Shown here one piece after another: positions 1 through 5,756 of a stretch of 7,455 bases of DNA. The notes beneath the pieces were generated by a model. The model did no database searches. It saw only the letters and a program-made list of their open reading frames with translations, and was not told the DNA's origin. The first letter of the stretch is position 1. Every line of letters begins with the position of its first letter. The position numbers and the translations under genes were made by a program. Origin of the DNA: DATFKA01 sp042095835 (GTDB lineage Bacteria; Bacteroidota; Bacteroidia; Chitinophagales; Saprospiraceae); NCBI GenBank assembly GCA_042095835.1, contig JBELML010000202.1:1-7455 (forward strand), in the 5' to 3' direction.

Positions 1-13
1 GAAAAAAATACTC

Positions 14-217
14 TTATTTTCTATCCACTACCAGCAAATCCCTAACATCCATTTCAAGTACCTCAGCAATCAGGTATAGCGTTTCCAGAGGTGGTTGTAC
101 TTGATTGGAGCACCATCGAGAGACGGTAGCTTTACTCCGTCCGACTTGTTCAGCCAGCCATTTGCTGGTTTTATCCTTTTCAGCAAGTGCTGCTTTTATG
201 CGATTATACTTCTTCAT
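14..217 (-). CDS. Small XRE/Cro-type helix-turn-helix DNA-binding protein
   Basis: A 67-residue protein that is almost entirely one Cro/cI-type helix-turn-helix domain. Residues about 18-28 (KWLAEQVGRSK) form the first helix of the motif and 30-40 (ATVSRWCSNQV) the recognition helix. The conserved tail 'PPLETLYLIAEVLEMDVRDLL' is shortened here to its key parts: LETL, the IAEVL helix and the D-V-R-DLL ending typical of XRE proteins. There is no sensor or catalytic domain, so it would act as a small dimeric repressor or activator. The start is ATG (complement of 215-217); no Shine-Dalgarno sequence is visible. It is divergent from the gene at 356, so the 138-bp gap between them could hold its operator. 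The target is unknown. Just past its stop the minus strand is T-rich, but the window ends before a terminator could be judged. The fold is secure; the role is inferred. Confidence 0.88.
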   Translation of the reverse strand: MKKYNRIKAALAEKDKTSKWLAEQVGRSKATVSRWCSNQVQPPLETLYLIAEVLEMDVRDLLVVDRK

Positions 218-355
218 GGAATCGTAAAATGGATAAAAAGTATTGCTGCATCAAGTTTTATTACGTTAAATTAGTATTTAGTTTCTTTTTATTATACTTT
301 AGTTGCATTTAATGTAACTTTTTGCTTTCTTTGACATCAAGAAATACGAATAAAG
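218..355. promoter_or_regulatory. Divergent AT-rich intergenic region, probable promoters
   Basis: This gap separates the divergent HTH gene and the plus-strand gene at 356, so it must carry at least one promoter in each direction unless transcription enters from elsewhere. It is strongly AT-rich, as expected. I looked for the Bacteroidota -7 motif TAnnTTTG and found only near matches (for example TAACTTTT at 315-322), without a well-spaced -33 element, so no exact promoter is called. No convincing operator palindrome was seen. Confidence 0.4.
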
Positions 356-721
356 ATGTCCAAGAGATACGAACACCGTGGGAGAATTCAAGCACAAGGT
401 AATGGTTTAGAAGAATCAGAAACTTGGCAGCAGTCGGAACCTTTATCCAAAGAAGCTGGGTTATCTATCTTAGAAAAACTCAAAAATAGATTATCCACAA
501 AAGATCAAGAATTAAGAGAAAAGCCCTTCCAGGAAGCCGAACGATTTATCGAACAATCCCATGGTGTTGATGCACCACTTAGAAAATCTTTCCGCAACCG
601 AAAAACTAAAGATGTTAGAGTAGATGTAGAGGTCTGGAGTGGGACCGCTTTTCTTTCGATTGTATTAATAATCCTACTACTTTGGAAATTCCTGGAAGCA
701 TACAATTCCCAGATTTCTTAA
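356..721 (+). CDS. Unknown small protein with a C-terminal transmembrane helix
   Basis: A 121-residue protein that I do not recognise as a named family. The first ~90 residues are hydrophilic and charged, with a likely helical stretch (about 33-66, SKEAGLSILEKLKNRL onward). They include a basic patch (LRKSFRNRKTKD, about 75-86). A single hydrophobic segment at about 96-112 (SGTAFLSIVLIILLLW) lies close to the C-terminus, followed by only nine residues. That suggests a tail-anchored protein with its N-terminal domain in the cytoplasm; there is no signal peptide. The ATG at 356 follows an AT-rich leader. Its last 40 bp overlap the start of the next gene in another frame, so the two are probably co-expressed. 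Length and ordinary codon use argue for a real gene. Function unknown. Confidence 0.7.
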   Translation: MSKRYEHRGRIQAQGNGLEESETWQQSEPLSKEAGLSILEKLKNRLSTKDQELREKPFQEAERFIEQSHGVDAPLRKSFRNRKTKDVRVDVEVWSGTAFLSIVLIILLLWKFLEAYNSQIS

Positions 722-1140
722 CGAATCCCAGTTCCTACCAAAAGGTCCAGGAGTTTTGGAAAGAAACTTTAAAGCAATACTTACCAAAAGGCGAGGAGGC
801 ATGGCAACCCTTTTACAATAATCCCATTTTAGATGGTAATCCTATTTTTAGTGCTTGGTTACCACAACAGCAAAAACTAGTACGGATCATCCAGTTTCTA
901 CCAGAGCCAGGCGATCTACTCTTTTCTAGCTGGATTGACCAATGGCAAGGAGATTTTCCTAAGCATATTACGCAACAGCCTCCAGGAAAGACCCCAATTC
1001 CAGAACTCGTTTTAGAGCTGGCACTCACCCCAGAAACCCAACAACTTGCAAAAACGATGATGCACCTATGGATATATTTAGATCAACCTCCAAAAGAAAT
1101 CCGAAATTTTCTAATCGAAGAAGCTCCAATAACAAAGTAA
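682..1140 (+). CDS. Unknown soluble protein overlapping the upstream gene
   Basis: A protein of 152 residues if translation starts at the TTG at 682. I do not recognise the family. It is rich in proline, glutamine and tryptophan, with no signal peptide or membrane helix. It looks like a compact soluble domain (motifs such as FYNNPILDGNPIFSAW at about 44-59 and LLFSSWIDQWQGDF at about 79-92). The reading frame is open back to a TAG at 616-618, and no in-frame ATG exists near the start, so TTG 682 is the best candidate but uncertain. It overlaps the upstream membrane-anchored gene by 40 bp in a different frame, which suggests translational coupling and possibly a shared function. The C-terminus ends at TAA (1138-1140). 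Confidence 0.65.
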   Translation: MEIPGSIQFPDFLTNPSSYQKVQEFWKETLKQYLPKGEEAWQPFYNNPILDGNPIFSAWLPQQQKLVRIIQFLPEPGDLLFSSWIDQWQGDFPKHITQQPPGKTPIPELVLELALTPETQQLAKTMMHLWIYLDQPPKEIRNFLIEEAPITK

Positions 1141-1200
1141 ATGAAGTTTTTTAGGGTCTAAAAGGATAAGCAATACGCTTGTTTACTTTAAAACTCCCTG

Positions 1201-1269
1201 AAACTCTATGCTCCTCTGTGGTTCAAATATTTATGTGATCTCTATGCTCTAAACAACTCTCTGTGCCCC
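1201..1269 (+). repeat. Solo 'ctctgtg/ctttgtg' family repeat before the acetyltransferase gene
   Basis: Two imperfect units: a partial one at 1201-1224 and a fuller one at 1232-1269. The second has the layout gtgatctctatgctctaaa, a short A-rich stretch, then ctctctgtgcccc. It aligns with the repeats at 1829-1870, 2653-2693 and 4337-4376, and in reverse complement with 3819-3857 and 3876-3914. Its last GTG (1263) is the apparent start codon of the next gene. Confidence 0.75.
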
Positions 1270-1811
1270 AAGACCTACAATCCTTCCAAAACAAAAACTT
1301 CGACCGAGGAGCTTCCAAACTCAAAGAACTCCTGTGGATGATTGTCAGTAGACTATTCTTCAGTCACTCCCTAGCCCTATGGAATGGTAGTAAAATCTGG
1401 TGGCTAAAAATCTTCGGCGCAAAAGTGGGCAAAGGCGTAGTGATCAAACCAAGCGTACAAATCAAATTTCCTTGGAAGCTAGAGGTCGGCAACCATGTCT
1501 GGATCGGAGAAAAAGCCTGGATCGACAACCTCGCACAAGTGACCATTGCCAATAATGTCTGCATCTCCCAAGAAGCCTATCTCCTGACGGGCAATCACAA
1601 CTATAAAAAACCAAGCTTCGATCTGATCACTAAGCCGATCCTACTCCAAGAAGGCTGCTGGGTGGGCGCCCGATCAGTGGTCGGACCAGGAGTAACGGTC
1701 CATTCCCACGCCGTCCTCACAGTAGGCTCCATCGCCACACACGATCTAGAAGTAAATGGCATCTATCAAGGTAATCCTGCTATAAAAGTGAAAGAAAGAA
1801 CTATTGAATAA
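1263..1811 (+). CDS. wcaF: WcaF-like colanic acid/exopolysaccharide acetyltransferase
   Basis: An acyltransferase of the left-handed beta-helix (hexapeptide repeat) family, expected to move an acetyl group from acetyl-CoA to a sugar of a surface polysaccharide in the cytoplasm. At 182 residues it matches the usual WcaF length. It opens with the family-typical N-terminal helix region (LKELLWMIVSRLFF, about 20-33). Imperfect hexapeptide turns follow (VGKGVVIKPSVQIKFP, VGNHVWIGEKAWIDN, ANNVCISQEAYLLTG), with the probable catalytic histidine in GNHNY (His112), then a second coil (GCWVGARSVVGPGVTV) and the typical ending GNPAIKVKER. The start is the GTG at 1263, inside the upstream repeat; it gives the expected N-terminal length (DLQSF near the start). 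No Shine-Dalgarno sequence is present. It heads the GDP-fucose/polysaccharide gene block. The exact acceptor sugar cannot be told. Confidence 0.88.
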   Translation: MPQDLQSFQNKNFDRGASKLKELLWMIVSRLFFSHSLALWNGSKIWWLKIFGAKVGKGVVIKPSVQIKFPWKLEVGNHVWIGEKAWIDNLAQVTIANNVCISQEAYLLTGNHNYKKPSFDLITKPILLQEGCWVGARSVVGPGVTVHSHAVLTVGSIATHDLEVNGIYQGNPAIKVKERTIE

Positions 1812-1828
1812 CACCTTTTCAAAAGCGA

Positions 1829-1870
1829 TCTTTGTGCTCTAGGTGCTCTAAATAAACTCTTTGTGGTCCC
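1829..1870 (+). repeat. Solo 'ctttgtg' repeat before the glycosyltransferase gene
   Basis: A 42-bp copy: tctttgtgctctaggtgctc, then taaataaactctttgtggtccc. It fills most of the 51-bp gap between the acetyltransferase and glycosyltransferase genes. Its terminal GTG (1863) is the only reasonable start codon of the glycosyltransferase. Confidence 0.78.
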
Positions 1871-2609
1871 AAAAATCACCATAATAACACCAAGTTTCAA
1901 CTCGGTCACCACTATTCGAGACACCCTAGACAGTGTAGCGAATCAACGAGGGAACTTTGACTTAGAACACCTCATCATGGACGGCGGCTCCACCGATGAT
2001 ACGGAAGCAATCGTAAGGCAATATCCACACGCCACTTTCCACTCTGAACCTGATAAAGGTCTCTATGACGCCATGAACAAAGGTATCGCCAAAGCCAGCG
2101 GAGACATCATCGGTATTCTTAATTCGGATGATTTTTATGCCCACCAAGGAGTATTAGCGAAAATTGTTGAGCAGTTTACAGACCCCAACATTGACGCTGT
2201 TTATGGAGACCTAGATTATATAGATCCCATACATACCCATAAAGTGATCCGCAAATGGCGATCAGGGCGCTTAAAGAGCTACTCCTTTCTACTAGGTTGG
2301 ATGCCACCACATCCTACTTTTTTCGTCAGAAAAGAGCTCTACGAAAAATATGGCACCTTCAATTTGAGTTTTAAAACCTCAGCAGACTATGAATTGATGC
2401 TCCGGTTTTTATACAAAAATAAAGTGCAAGCTACCTACTTCCCCGAAGTTCTCGTGAAGATGCGGGCTGGTGGGGTCAGTAATTCCAGCTTTAAGCATCG
2501 CCTCCAAGCGAATAAAGAAGATCGGCAAGCTTGGCTGGTAAATCAACTAAAACCCTATATCTTTACGCACTGGCTCAAACCACTTCGGAAGCTGAGTCAA
2601 TGGATATAG
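1863..2609 (+). CDS. Family 2 glycosyltransferase (WcaE/WfgS-like)
   Basis: An inverting glycosyltransferase with the GT-A fold (248 residues). It would transfer a sugar from a nucleotide-sugar to a growing lipid-linked polysaccharide unit at the cytoplasmic membrane face. The N-terminal strand ITIITPSFN (about 5-13) starts the nucleotide-binding domain. DGGSTDDT (40-47) is the classic donor-binding motif. EPDKGLYDAMNKGI (62-75) is typical of the WcaE/WfgS subgroup. NSDD (87-90) is the metal-binding DxD equivalent, and ADYELMLR (174-181) carries the probable catalytic base. No membrane helix is evident. The start is GTG 1863, supplied by the repeat; it places the first strand where the family has it. 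It follows the acetyltransferase by 51 bp and precedes gmd, so it may use GDP-fucose or another sugar of the same polymer; that specificity is inferred only from position. Confidence 0.9.
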   Translation: MVPKITIITPSFNSVTTIRDTLDSVANQRGNFDLEHLIMDGGSTDDTEAIVRQYPHATFHSEPDKGLYDAMNKGIAKASGDIIGILNSDDFYAHQGVLAKIVEQFTDPNIDAVYGDLDYIDPIHTHKVIRKWRSGRLKSYSFLLGWMPPHPTFFVRKELYEKYGTFNLSFKTSADYELMLRFLYKNKVQATYFPEVLVKMRAGGVSNSSFKHRLQANKEDRQAWLVNQLKPYIFTHWLKPLRKLSQWI

Positions 2610-2693
2610 CCACATAGAACACAGAGGTCACAAAGAGCATAAATCAATGACATCTTTGTGTTCTCTATGTTCTCAAAAAAATCTTTGTGATCC
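2610..2693. repeat. Antisense plus sense repeat pair before gmd ('empty cassette')
   Basis: An antisense copy (2610-2640, starting ccacatagaacacagaggtc) and a sense copy (2653-2693, starting tctttgtgttctctatgttc) face each other with a 12-bp spacer. Paired stretches include cacaaaga (2629-2636) with tctttgtg (2653-2660) and cataga (2613-2618) with tctatg (2664-2669), so the transcript could fold into an interrupted hairpin. The sense copy is very close to the one at 4337-4376, and both open with tctttgtgttctct. It ends 3 bp before the gmd ATG. The orientation matches the ends of the two GxxExxY cassettes, but no ORF lies between. Confidence 0.75.
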
Positions 2694-2696
2694 AAT

Positions 2697-3812
2697 ATGA
2701 AGAAAAAAGCACTCATCACAGGCATTACCGGACAAGACGGTGCCTACCTCTCCGAACTACTCATTGAGAAAGGCTATGAAGTCCACGGCATTAAACGTCG
2801 GGCCAGCCTTTTTAATACTGGGCGAGTAGACCATTTATATCAAGATCCACACATTGATGCGAGGAACTTTATCCTCCATTATGGCGATCTAGCAGACAGT
2901 ACCAACCTGATTCGAATTGTACAAGAGATTCAACCCGATGAGATTTATAACCTTGGGGCGATGTCTCACGTCAAGGTGAGTTTCGATTCTCCTGAGTATA
3001 CCGCTGATGTTGATGGTATGGGTACCTTGAGGCTTCTGGAAGCCATCCGCATACTGGGATTAGAAAAGAAAACGCGTTTCTATCAGGCTTCGACTTCGGA
3101 GTTGTACGGAAAGGTACAAGAGATTCCTCAATCGGAAACTACACCCTTTTATCCGCGTTCTCCTTATGCTGTAGCTAAACTTTATGCCTACTGGATCACC
3201 GTCAACTATCGCGAGTCCTATGATATGTATGCTTGTAATGGTATTCTTTTCAATCACGAAAGTCCCCTACGGGGTGAGACCTTTGTGACCCGTAAGATTA
3301 CTAGAGCTGTTGCTAAGATTGCCCTCGGTCTTCAAGACAAACTCTTCCTTGGGAATTTAGATGCCAAACGTGACTGGGGCCACGCTAAAGACTATGTAGA
3401 GGGGATGTGGCGTATGCTCCAGCAAGAGCAGGCGGAGGATTTTGTTTTAGCTACAGGAGTGACCACTTCGGTGCGGGATTTTGTAAAGATGAGCTTCCAA
3501 GAGATTGGAGTTAGTCTACATTTCGAGGGAGCAGGGATTAACGAAAAGGGTTTTATTGCGGAGGTCAATAATCCTGATATTCGCTTACAAGTCGGTCAAG
3601 AAATCGTGAATGTGAATCCTCGCTATTTCCGTCCGGCAGAGGTAGATTTACTCATCGGCGATCCTTCCAAAGCTAAAGAGAAACTAGGCTGGGTACCTAA
3701 GTACGATCTACAGCAACTCTGTAGTGAGATGGTACAAGCAGATTTGGAGCTTTTCCGACGTGATCAGTTGTTGAAAGAGGCAGGTTTTGAGGTGAAAAAT
3801 GAATATGAGTAG
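2697..3812 (+). CDS. gmd: GDP-mannose 4,6-dehydratase
   Basis: Catalyses the NADP-dependent dehydration of GDP-D-mannose to GDP-4-keto-6-deoxy-D-mannose, the first step to GDP-L-fucose, in the cytoplasm. It is an extended short-chain dehydrogenase. The dinucleotide-binding glycine motif TGITGQDG lies at 8-15 (G9, G12, G15). Catalytic residues are visible as STSELYG (Thr133, Glu135) and the YxxxK pair in SPYAVAK (Tyr157, Lys161). The substrate-binding runs NHESPLRGETFVTRK (186-200) and RYFRPAEVDLL (309-319) are as in Escherichia coli Gmd. The length of 371 residues is close to the 373 of E. coli Gmd, and identity by eye is high throughout. The ATG at 2697 gives the standard N-terminus (MKKKALITGITGQDG). 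Its usual partner fcl follows, but a GxxExxY gene lies between them. Confidence 0.97.
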   Translation: MKKKALITGITGQDGAYLSELLIEKGYEVHGIKRRASLFNTGRVDHLYQDPHIDARNFILHYGDLADSTNLIRIVQEIQPDEIYNLGAMSHVKVSFDSPEYTADVDGMGTLRLLEAIRILGLEKKTRFYQASTSELYGKVQEIPQSETTPFYPRSPYAVAKLYAYWITVNYRESYDMYACNGILFNHESPLRGETFVTRKITRAVAKIALGLQDKLFLGNLDAKRDWGHAKDYVEGMWRMLQQEQAEDFVLATGVTTSVRDFVKMSFQEIGVSLHFEGAGINEKGFIAEVNNPDIRLQVGQEIVNVNPRYFRPAEVDLLIGDPSKAKEKLGWVPKYDLQQLCSEMVQADLELFRRDQLLKEAGFEVKNEYE

Positions 3813-3818
3813 GATTTA

Positions 3819-3914
3819 ACCACAAAGAGTTTTATTAGAGCATGGAGAACACAGAGAGTAGAACGAGTAGGAATGACCACAAAGAGTTTTATTAGAGCAT
3901 GGAGACCACAGAGA
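3819..3914 (-). repeat. Tandem duplicated left-end repeat of GxxExxY cassette 1
   Basis: Two 39-bp copies, 3819-3857 and 3876-3914, with a period of 57 bp and only one difference (a/c, near the end). Each reads accacaaagagttttattag, then agcatggaga, then the ending a/c-cacagaga. In reverse complement they align with the sense repeats at 1829-1870, 2653-2693 and 4337-4376. The second copy contains the ATG (3899) of the GxxExxY gene. Confidence 0.9.
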
Positions 3915-4333
3915 TAAATAAGTTGACCAAAAAGTACATTGATGAATTGACATATTCTGTTATTGGTGCTGCTATTGAGGTGCATCGAGAGATGGGAGCT
4001 GGACTAAAAGAATCCATTTATGAAGAATGTATGACTATGGAGTTGGATCGATTAGGGATTAATTATCAACAGCAGTATTCGTTCAAACCTTTTTATAAGG
4101 GGACTAAATTGAAAACAAACTCTATTATTGATTTGCTTGTTGAAGATTTGCTTGTGGTGGAACTTAAATCTGTTTCGGCCCTTTTAAGAATCCATGACGC
4201 ACAAATTTTGAATTATATCAACTTATTAAAAAAGCCAAAAGGAGTTCTTTTAAATTTCAATGCTTATAATTTAGCAAGAGATGGTAAGAAAACCCTGGTC
4301 AACGACATATATGCACAATTGCCAGATGAATAA
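3899..4333 (+). CDS. GxxExxY family protein (PD-(D/E)XK-like), copy 1
   Basis: A 144-residue member of the GxxExxY family, whose signature is seen as GLKESIY (Gly35, Glu38, Tyr41) after the typical helix VIGAAIEVHREMGAG. The family is linked to the PD-(D/E)XK nuclease superfamily: the second part carries Asp78 in IIDLLVEDLLVVELK with the E-x-K pair Glu88/Lys90, then a conserved AQILNY (Gln102) and KPKGVLLNF. These would be the metal-binding and catalytic residues if it is a nuclease; no activity is established to my knowledge. The ATG at 3899 lies in the left repeat, so the first residues (METTEI) are repeat-encoded; a later start is possible. It sits between gmd and fcl with no link to fucose synthesis. 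About half of the core residues match the copy at 5345. Confidence 0.88.
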   Translation: METTEINKLTKKYIDELTYSVIGAAIEVHREMGAGLKESIYEECMTMELDRLGINYQQQYSFKPFYKGTKLKTNSIIDLLVEDLLVVELKSVSALLRIHDAQILNYINLLKKPKGVLLNFNAYNLARDGKKTLVNDIYAQLPDE

Positions 4334-4336
4334 TAG

Positions 4337-4376
4337 TCTTTGTGTTCTCTGTGCTCTAAAACAATCTATGTGATCC
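4337..4376 (+). repeat. Right-end repeat of GxxExxY cassette 1, leading into fcl
   Basis: A 40-bp copy opening tctttgtgttctctgtgctc and ending aatctatgtgatcc. It begins 3 bp after the GxxExxY stop codon. Its last GTG (4370) is the apparent fcl start codon. It is the partner of the antisense copies at 3819-3914 and very similar to the repeat before gmd (2653-2693). Confidence 0.85.
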
Positions 4377-5302
4377 AAAAAAGCAAAATATACATTGCCG
4401 GCCACCGAGGTATGGTCGGCTCCGCCATCCACCGCAAACTCCAAAAAGAAGGGTATACCAACTTCGTCACCCGTACCTCCAAGGAACTTGACCTAAGGAA
4501 CCAAGCCGAGGTGCAAGCCTTCTTTGAGCAGGAAAAGCCTGATTATGTCTTTCTAGCTGCGGCAAAAGTGGGAGGCATCCTCGCCAATAATACCTACCGT
4601 GCAGAATTCCTTTATGATAATCTGATGATTCAGAATAATGTAATCCACAATGCGCACCTGAATGGTGTGAAGAAACTACTCTTCATGGGGTCTTCTTGCA
4701 TCTATCCGAAGTTAGCTCCTCAACCTTTGACGGAAGAGGTCTTACTTACCGGACCATTAGAGCCTACGAATGAGCCTTATGCAGTAGCAAAAATTGCAGG
4801 TATTAAGATGTGTGATGCTTATCGCGATCAGTATGGAGCAGATTATATCTCCGTGATGCCTACCAATCTGTATGGCCCCAATGATAACTATGATCTTAAG
4901 ACCAGCCACGTTCTACCGGCACTGATTCGGAAGTTTCATGAGGCGAAAAAGAATAATGCAGCCAGTGTAGAAATGTGGGGTACAGGTAAGCCCAAAAGAG
5001 AGTTCATGCACGTTGATGATTTAGCTGATGCTTGCTACTTCTTAATGCACAACTTCAGCGAATCTGGCTTTGTCAATGTAGGCGTAGGAGAGGATATTGC
5101 GATCAAAGATTTAGCTCTATTGATTAAAGATATTGTAGGGTTTGAAGGCGAAATCGTCCACGATCTTTCTAAACCCGATGGTACGCCTCGCAAATTGATG
5201 AATGTCGATAAATTGACGAGCCTAGGGTGGAAAGCAAAAATCGGACTCGAGGAAGGTATTAGAAGTGTATATTTAGGACTGAAAAAGGAGTCCTGGTATT
5301 AA
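4370..5302 (+). CDS. fcl: GDP-L-fucose synthase
   Basis: A dual-function epimerase/reductase (also called WcaG) that turns GDP-4-keto-6-deoxy-D-mannose, the Gmd product, into GDP-L-fucose with NADPH. The extended SDR fold is clear. The cofactor motif IAGHRGMVGSAI lies at 9-20. GSSCIYP (107-113) holds catalytic Ser108 and Cys110. The YxxxK pair is Tyr137/Lys141 in NEPYAVAKIAG. His180 in KTSHVLPALI is the second acid/base. These line up within one residue with E. coli Ser107, Cys109, Tyr136, Lys140 and His179. I choose GTG 4370, giving 310 residues and the family N-terminus IQKSKIYIAGHRG. The longer frame from TTG 4340 would only add ten residues translated from the repeat. Its first ~30 codons are unusually rich in C-ending codons. 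Confidence 0.95.
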   Translation: MIQKSKIYIAGHRGMVGSAIHRKLQKEGYTNFVTRTSKELDLRNQAEVQAFFEQEKPDYVFLAAAKVGGILANNTYRAEFLYDNLMIQNNVIHNAHLNGVKKLLFMGSSCIYPKLAPQPLTEEVLLTGPLEPTNEPYAVAKIAGIKMCDAYRDQYGADYISVMPTNLYGPNDNYDLKTSHVLPALIRKFHEAKKNNAASVEMWGTGKPKREFMHVDDLADACYFLMHNFSESGFVNVGVGEDIAIKDLALLIKDIVGFEGEIVHDLSKPDGTPRKLMNVDKLTSLGWKAKIGLEEGIRSVYLGLKKESWY

Positions 5303-5307
5303 ACTTT

Positions 5308-5343
5308 ACCACTAAGGCATTAAGATCATTAAGGTTCATTAAG
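5308..5343 (+). repeat. Left inverted repeat of GxxExxY cassette 2
   Basis: A 36-bp repeat starting accactaaggcattaag, with further degenerate attaag units (5319, 5328, 5338). It matches the reverse complement of 5757-5792 at 30 of 36 positions, the outer 17 perfectly. It ends one base before the ATG at 5345. Confidence 0.93.
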
Positions 5344-5344
5344 T

Positions 5345-5752
5345 ATGACTCAATTATCTATTAATCAGTTAGGCTATGATATTATTGGTTGTGCCATAGA
5401 AGTACATAAGCAGCTAGGTCCTGGATTGTTGGAATCGATTTATGAAGAATGTTTAGTAGATGAGTTAAGAAATAAAAATTTTCTTGTCAGTACCCAGAAG
5501 CAAGTCCCCATTTTCTATAAAGGTAGAGAGTTGGCTAACCCTCTAAGATTAGATTTACTAGTAAACGATTGCATAATCGTAGAAGTAAAAGCTGTTGAGT
5601 ATTTGTTACCTGTTCACGAAGCTCAAGTGCTTACTTATATGAAACTAGCAGAGAAACCCAAAGGTATCCTTCTCAATTTTCACACAGACAATATTGTTAA
5701 GTCAGCCTTACATTTTGTTAATGATCTTTTTGCAGCATTACCTAAACGATGA
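5345..5752 (+). CDS. GxxExxY family protein (PD-(D/E)XK-like), copy 2
   Basis: A 135-residue paralogue of the protein at 3899. The signature is GLLESIY (Gly27, Glu30, Tyr33), preceded by DIIGCAIEVHKQLGPG. The putative nuclease-like core is RLDLLVNDCIIVEVK, with Asp70, Glu80 and Lys82, followed by HEAQVLTYMKL (Gln94), KPKGILLNF and the C-terminal FVNDLFAALPKR. All key family residues are present, so the gene looks intact. The ATG at 5345 starts one base after the left inverted repeat, and the stop lies 4 bp before the right one, so gene and repeats form a tight unit. Any expression would come from read-through of the polysaccharide operon or from the repeat. Biochemical function is unknown; the PD-(D/E)XK assignment is from the family, not shown here. 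Confidence 0.92.
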   Translation: MTQLSINQLGYDIIGCAIEVHKQLGPGLLESIYEECLVDELRNKNFLVSTQKQVPIFYKGRELANPLRLDLLVNDCIIVEVKAVEYLLPVHEAQVLTYMKLAEKPKGILLNFHTDNIVKSALHFVNDLFAALPKR

Positions 5753-5756
5753 ATAT

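Larger units (their letters stand above)
3819..4376 (+). mobile_element. Repeat-bounded GxxExxY cassette 1 (putative mobile unit)
   Basis: The unit consists of the duplicated antisense repeat (3819-3914), the GxxExxY gene and the sense repeat (4337-4376). The ends are imperfect inverted repeats of each other: gagaacaca, the gagca block and cacaaaga are shared once one end is reversed, with about a one-base length difference. It separates gmd from fcl, which are normally adjacent. No clear target-site duplication was found. That it is or was mobile is inferred from the architecture and from the second, similarly built cassette; no known transposase is present. Confidence 0.5.

Noticed and set aside
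315..322. Bacteroidota -7 promoter element (TAACTTTT)
   Set aside because: It differs from TAnnTTTG and has no -33 element at the right distance; kept only as part of a general regulatory region.
3819..3914. CRISPR array
   Set aside because: There are only two repeat units, the 18-bp spacing is too short for spacers, relatives are dispersed and inverted, and no cas genes are present.
3764..3985. Minus-strand ORF with a repeated LHALIKLFVV peptide
   Set aside because: The peptide repeat is only the antisense translation of the tandem DNA repeats at 3819-3914.
4340..4369. TTG-initiated N-terminal extension of fcl
   Set aside because: The extra ten residues are translated from the repeat; GTG 4370 gives the normal family N-terminus.
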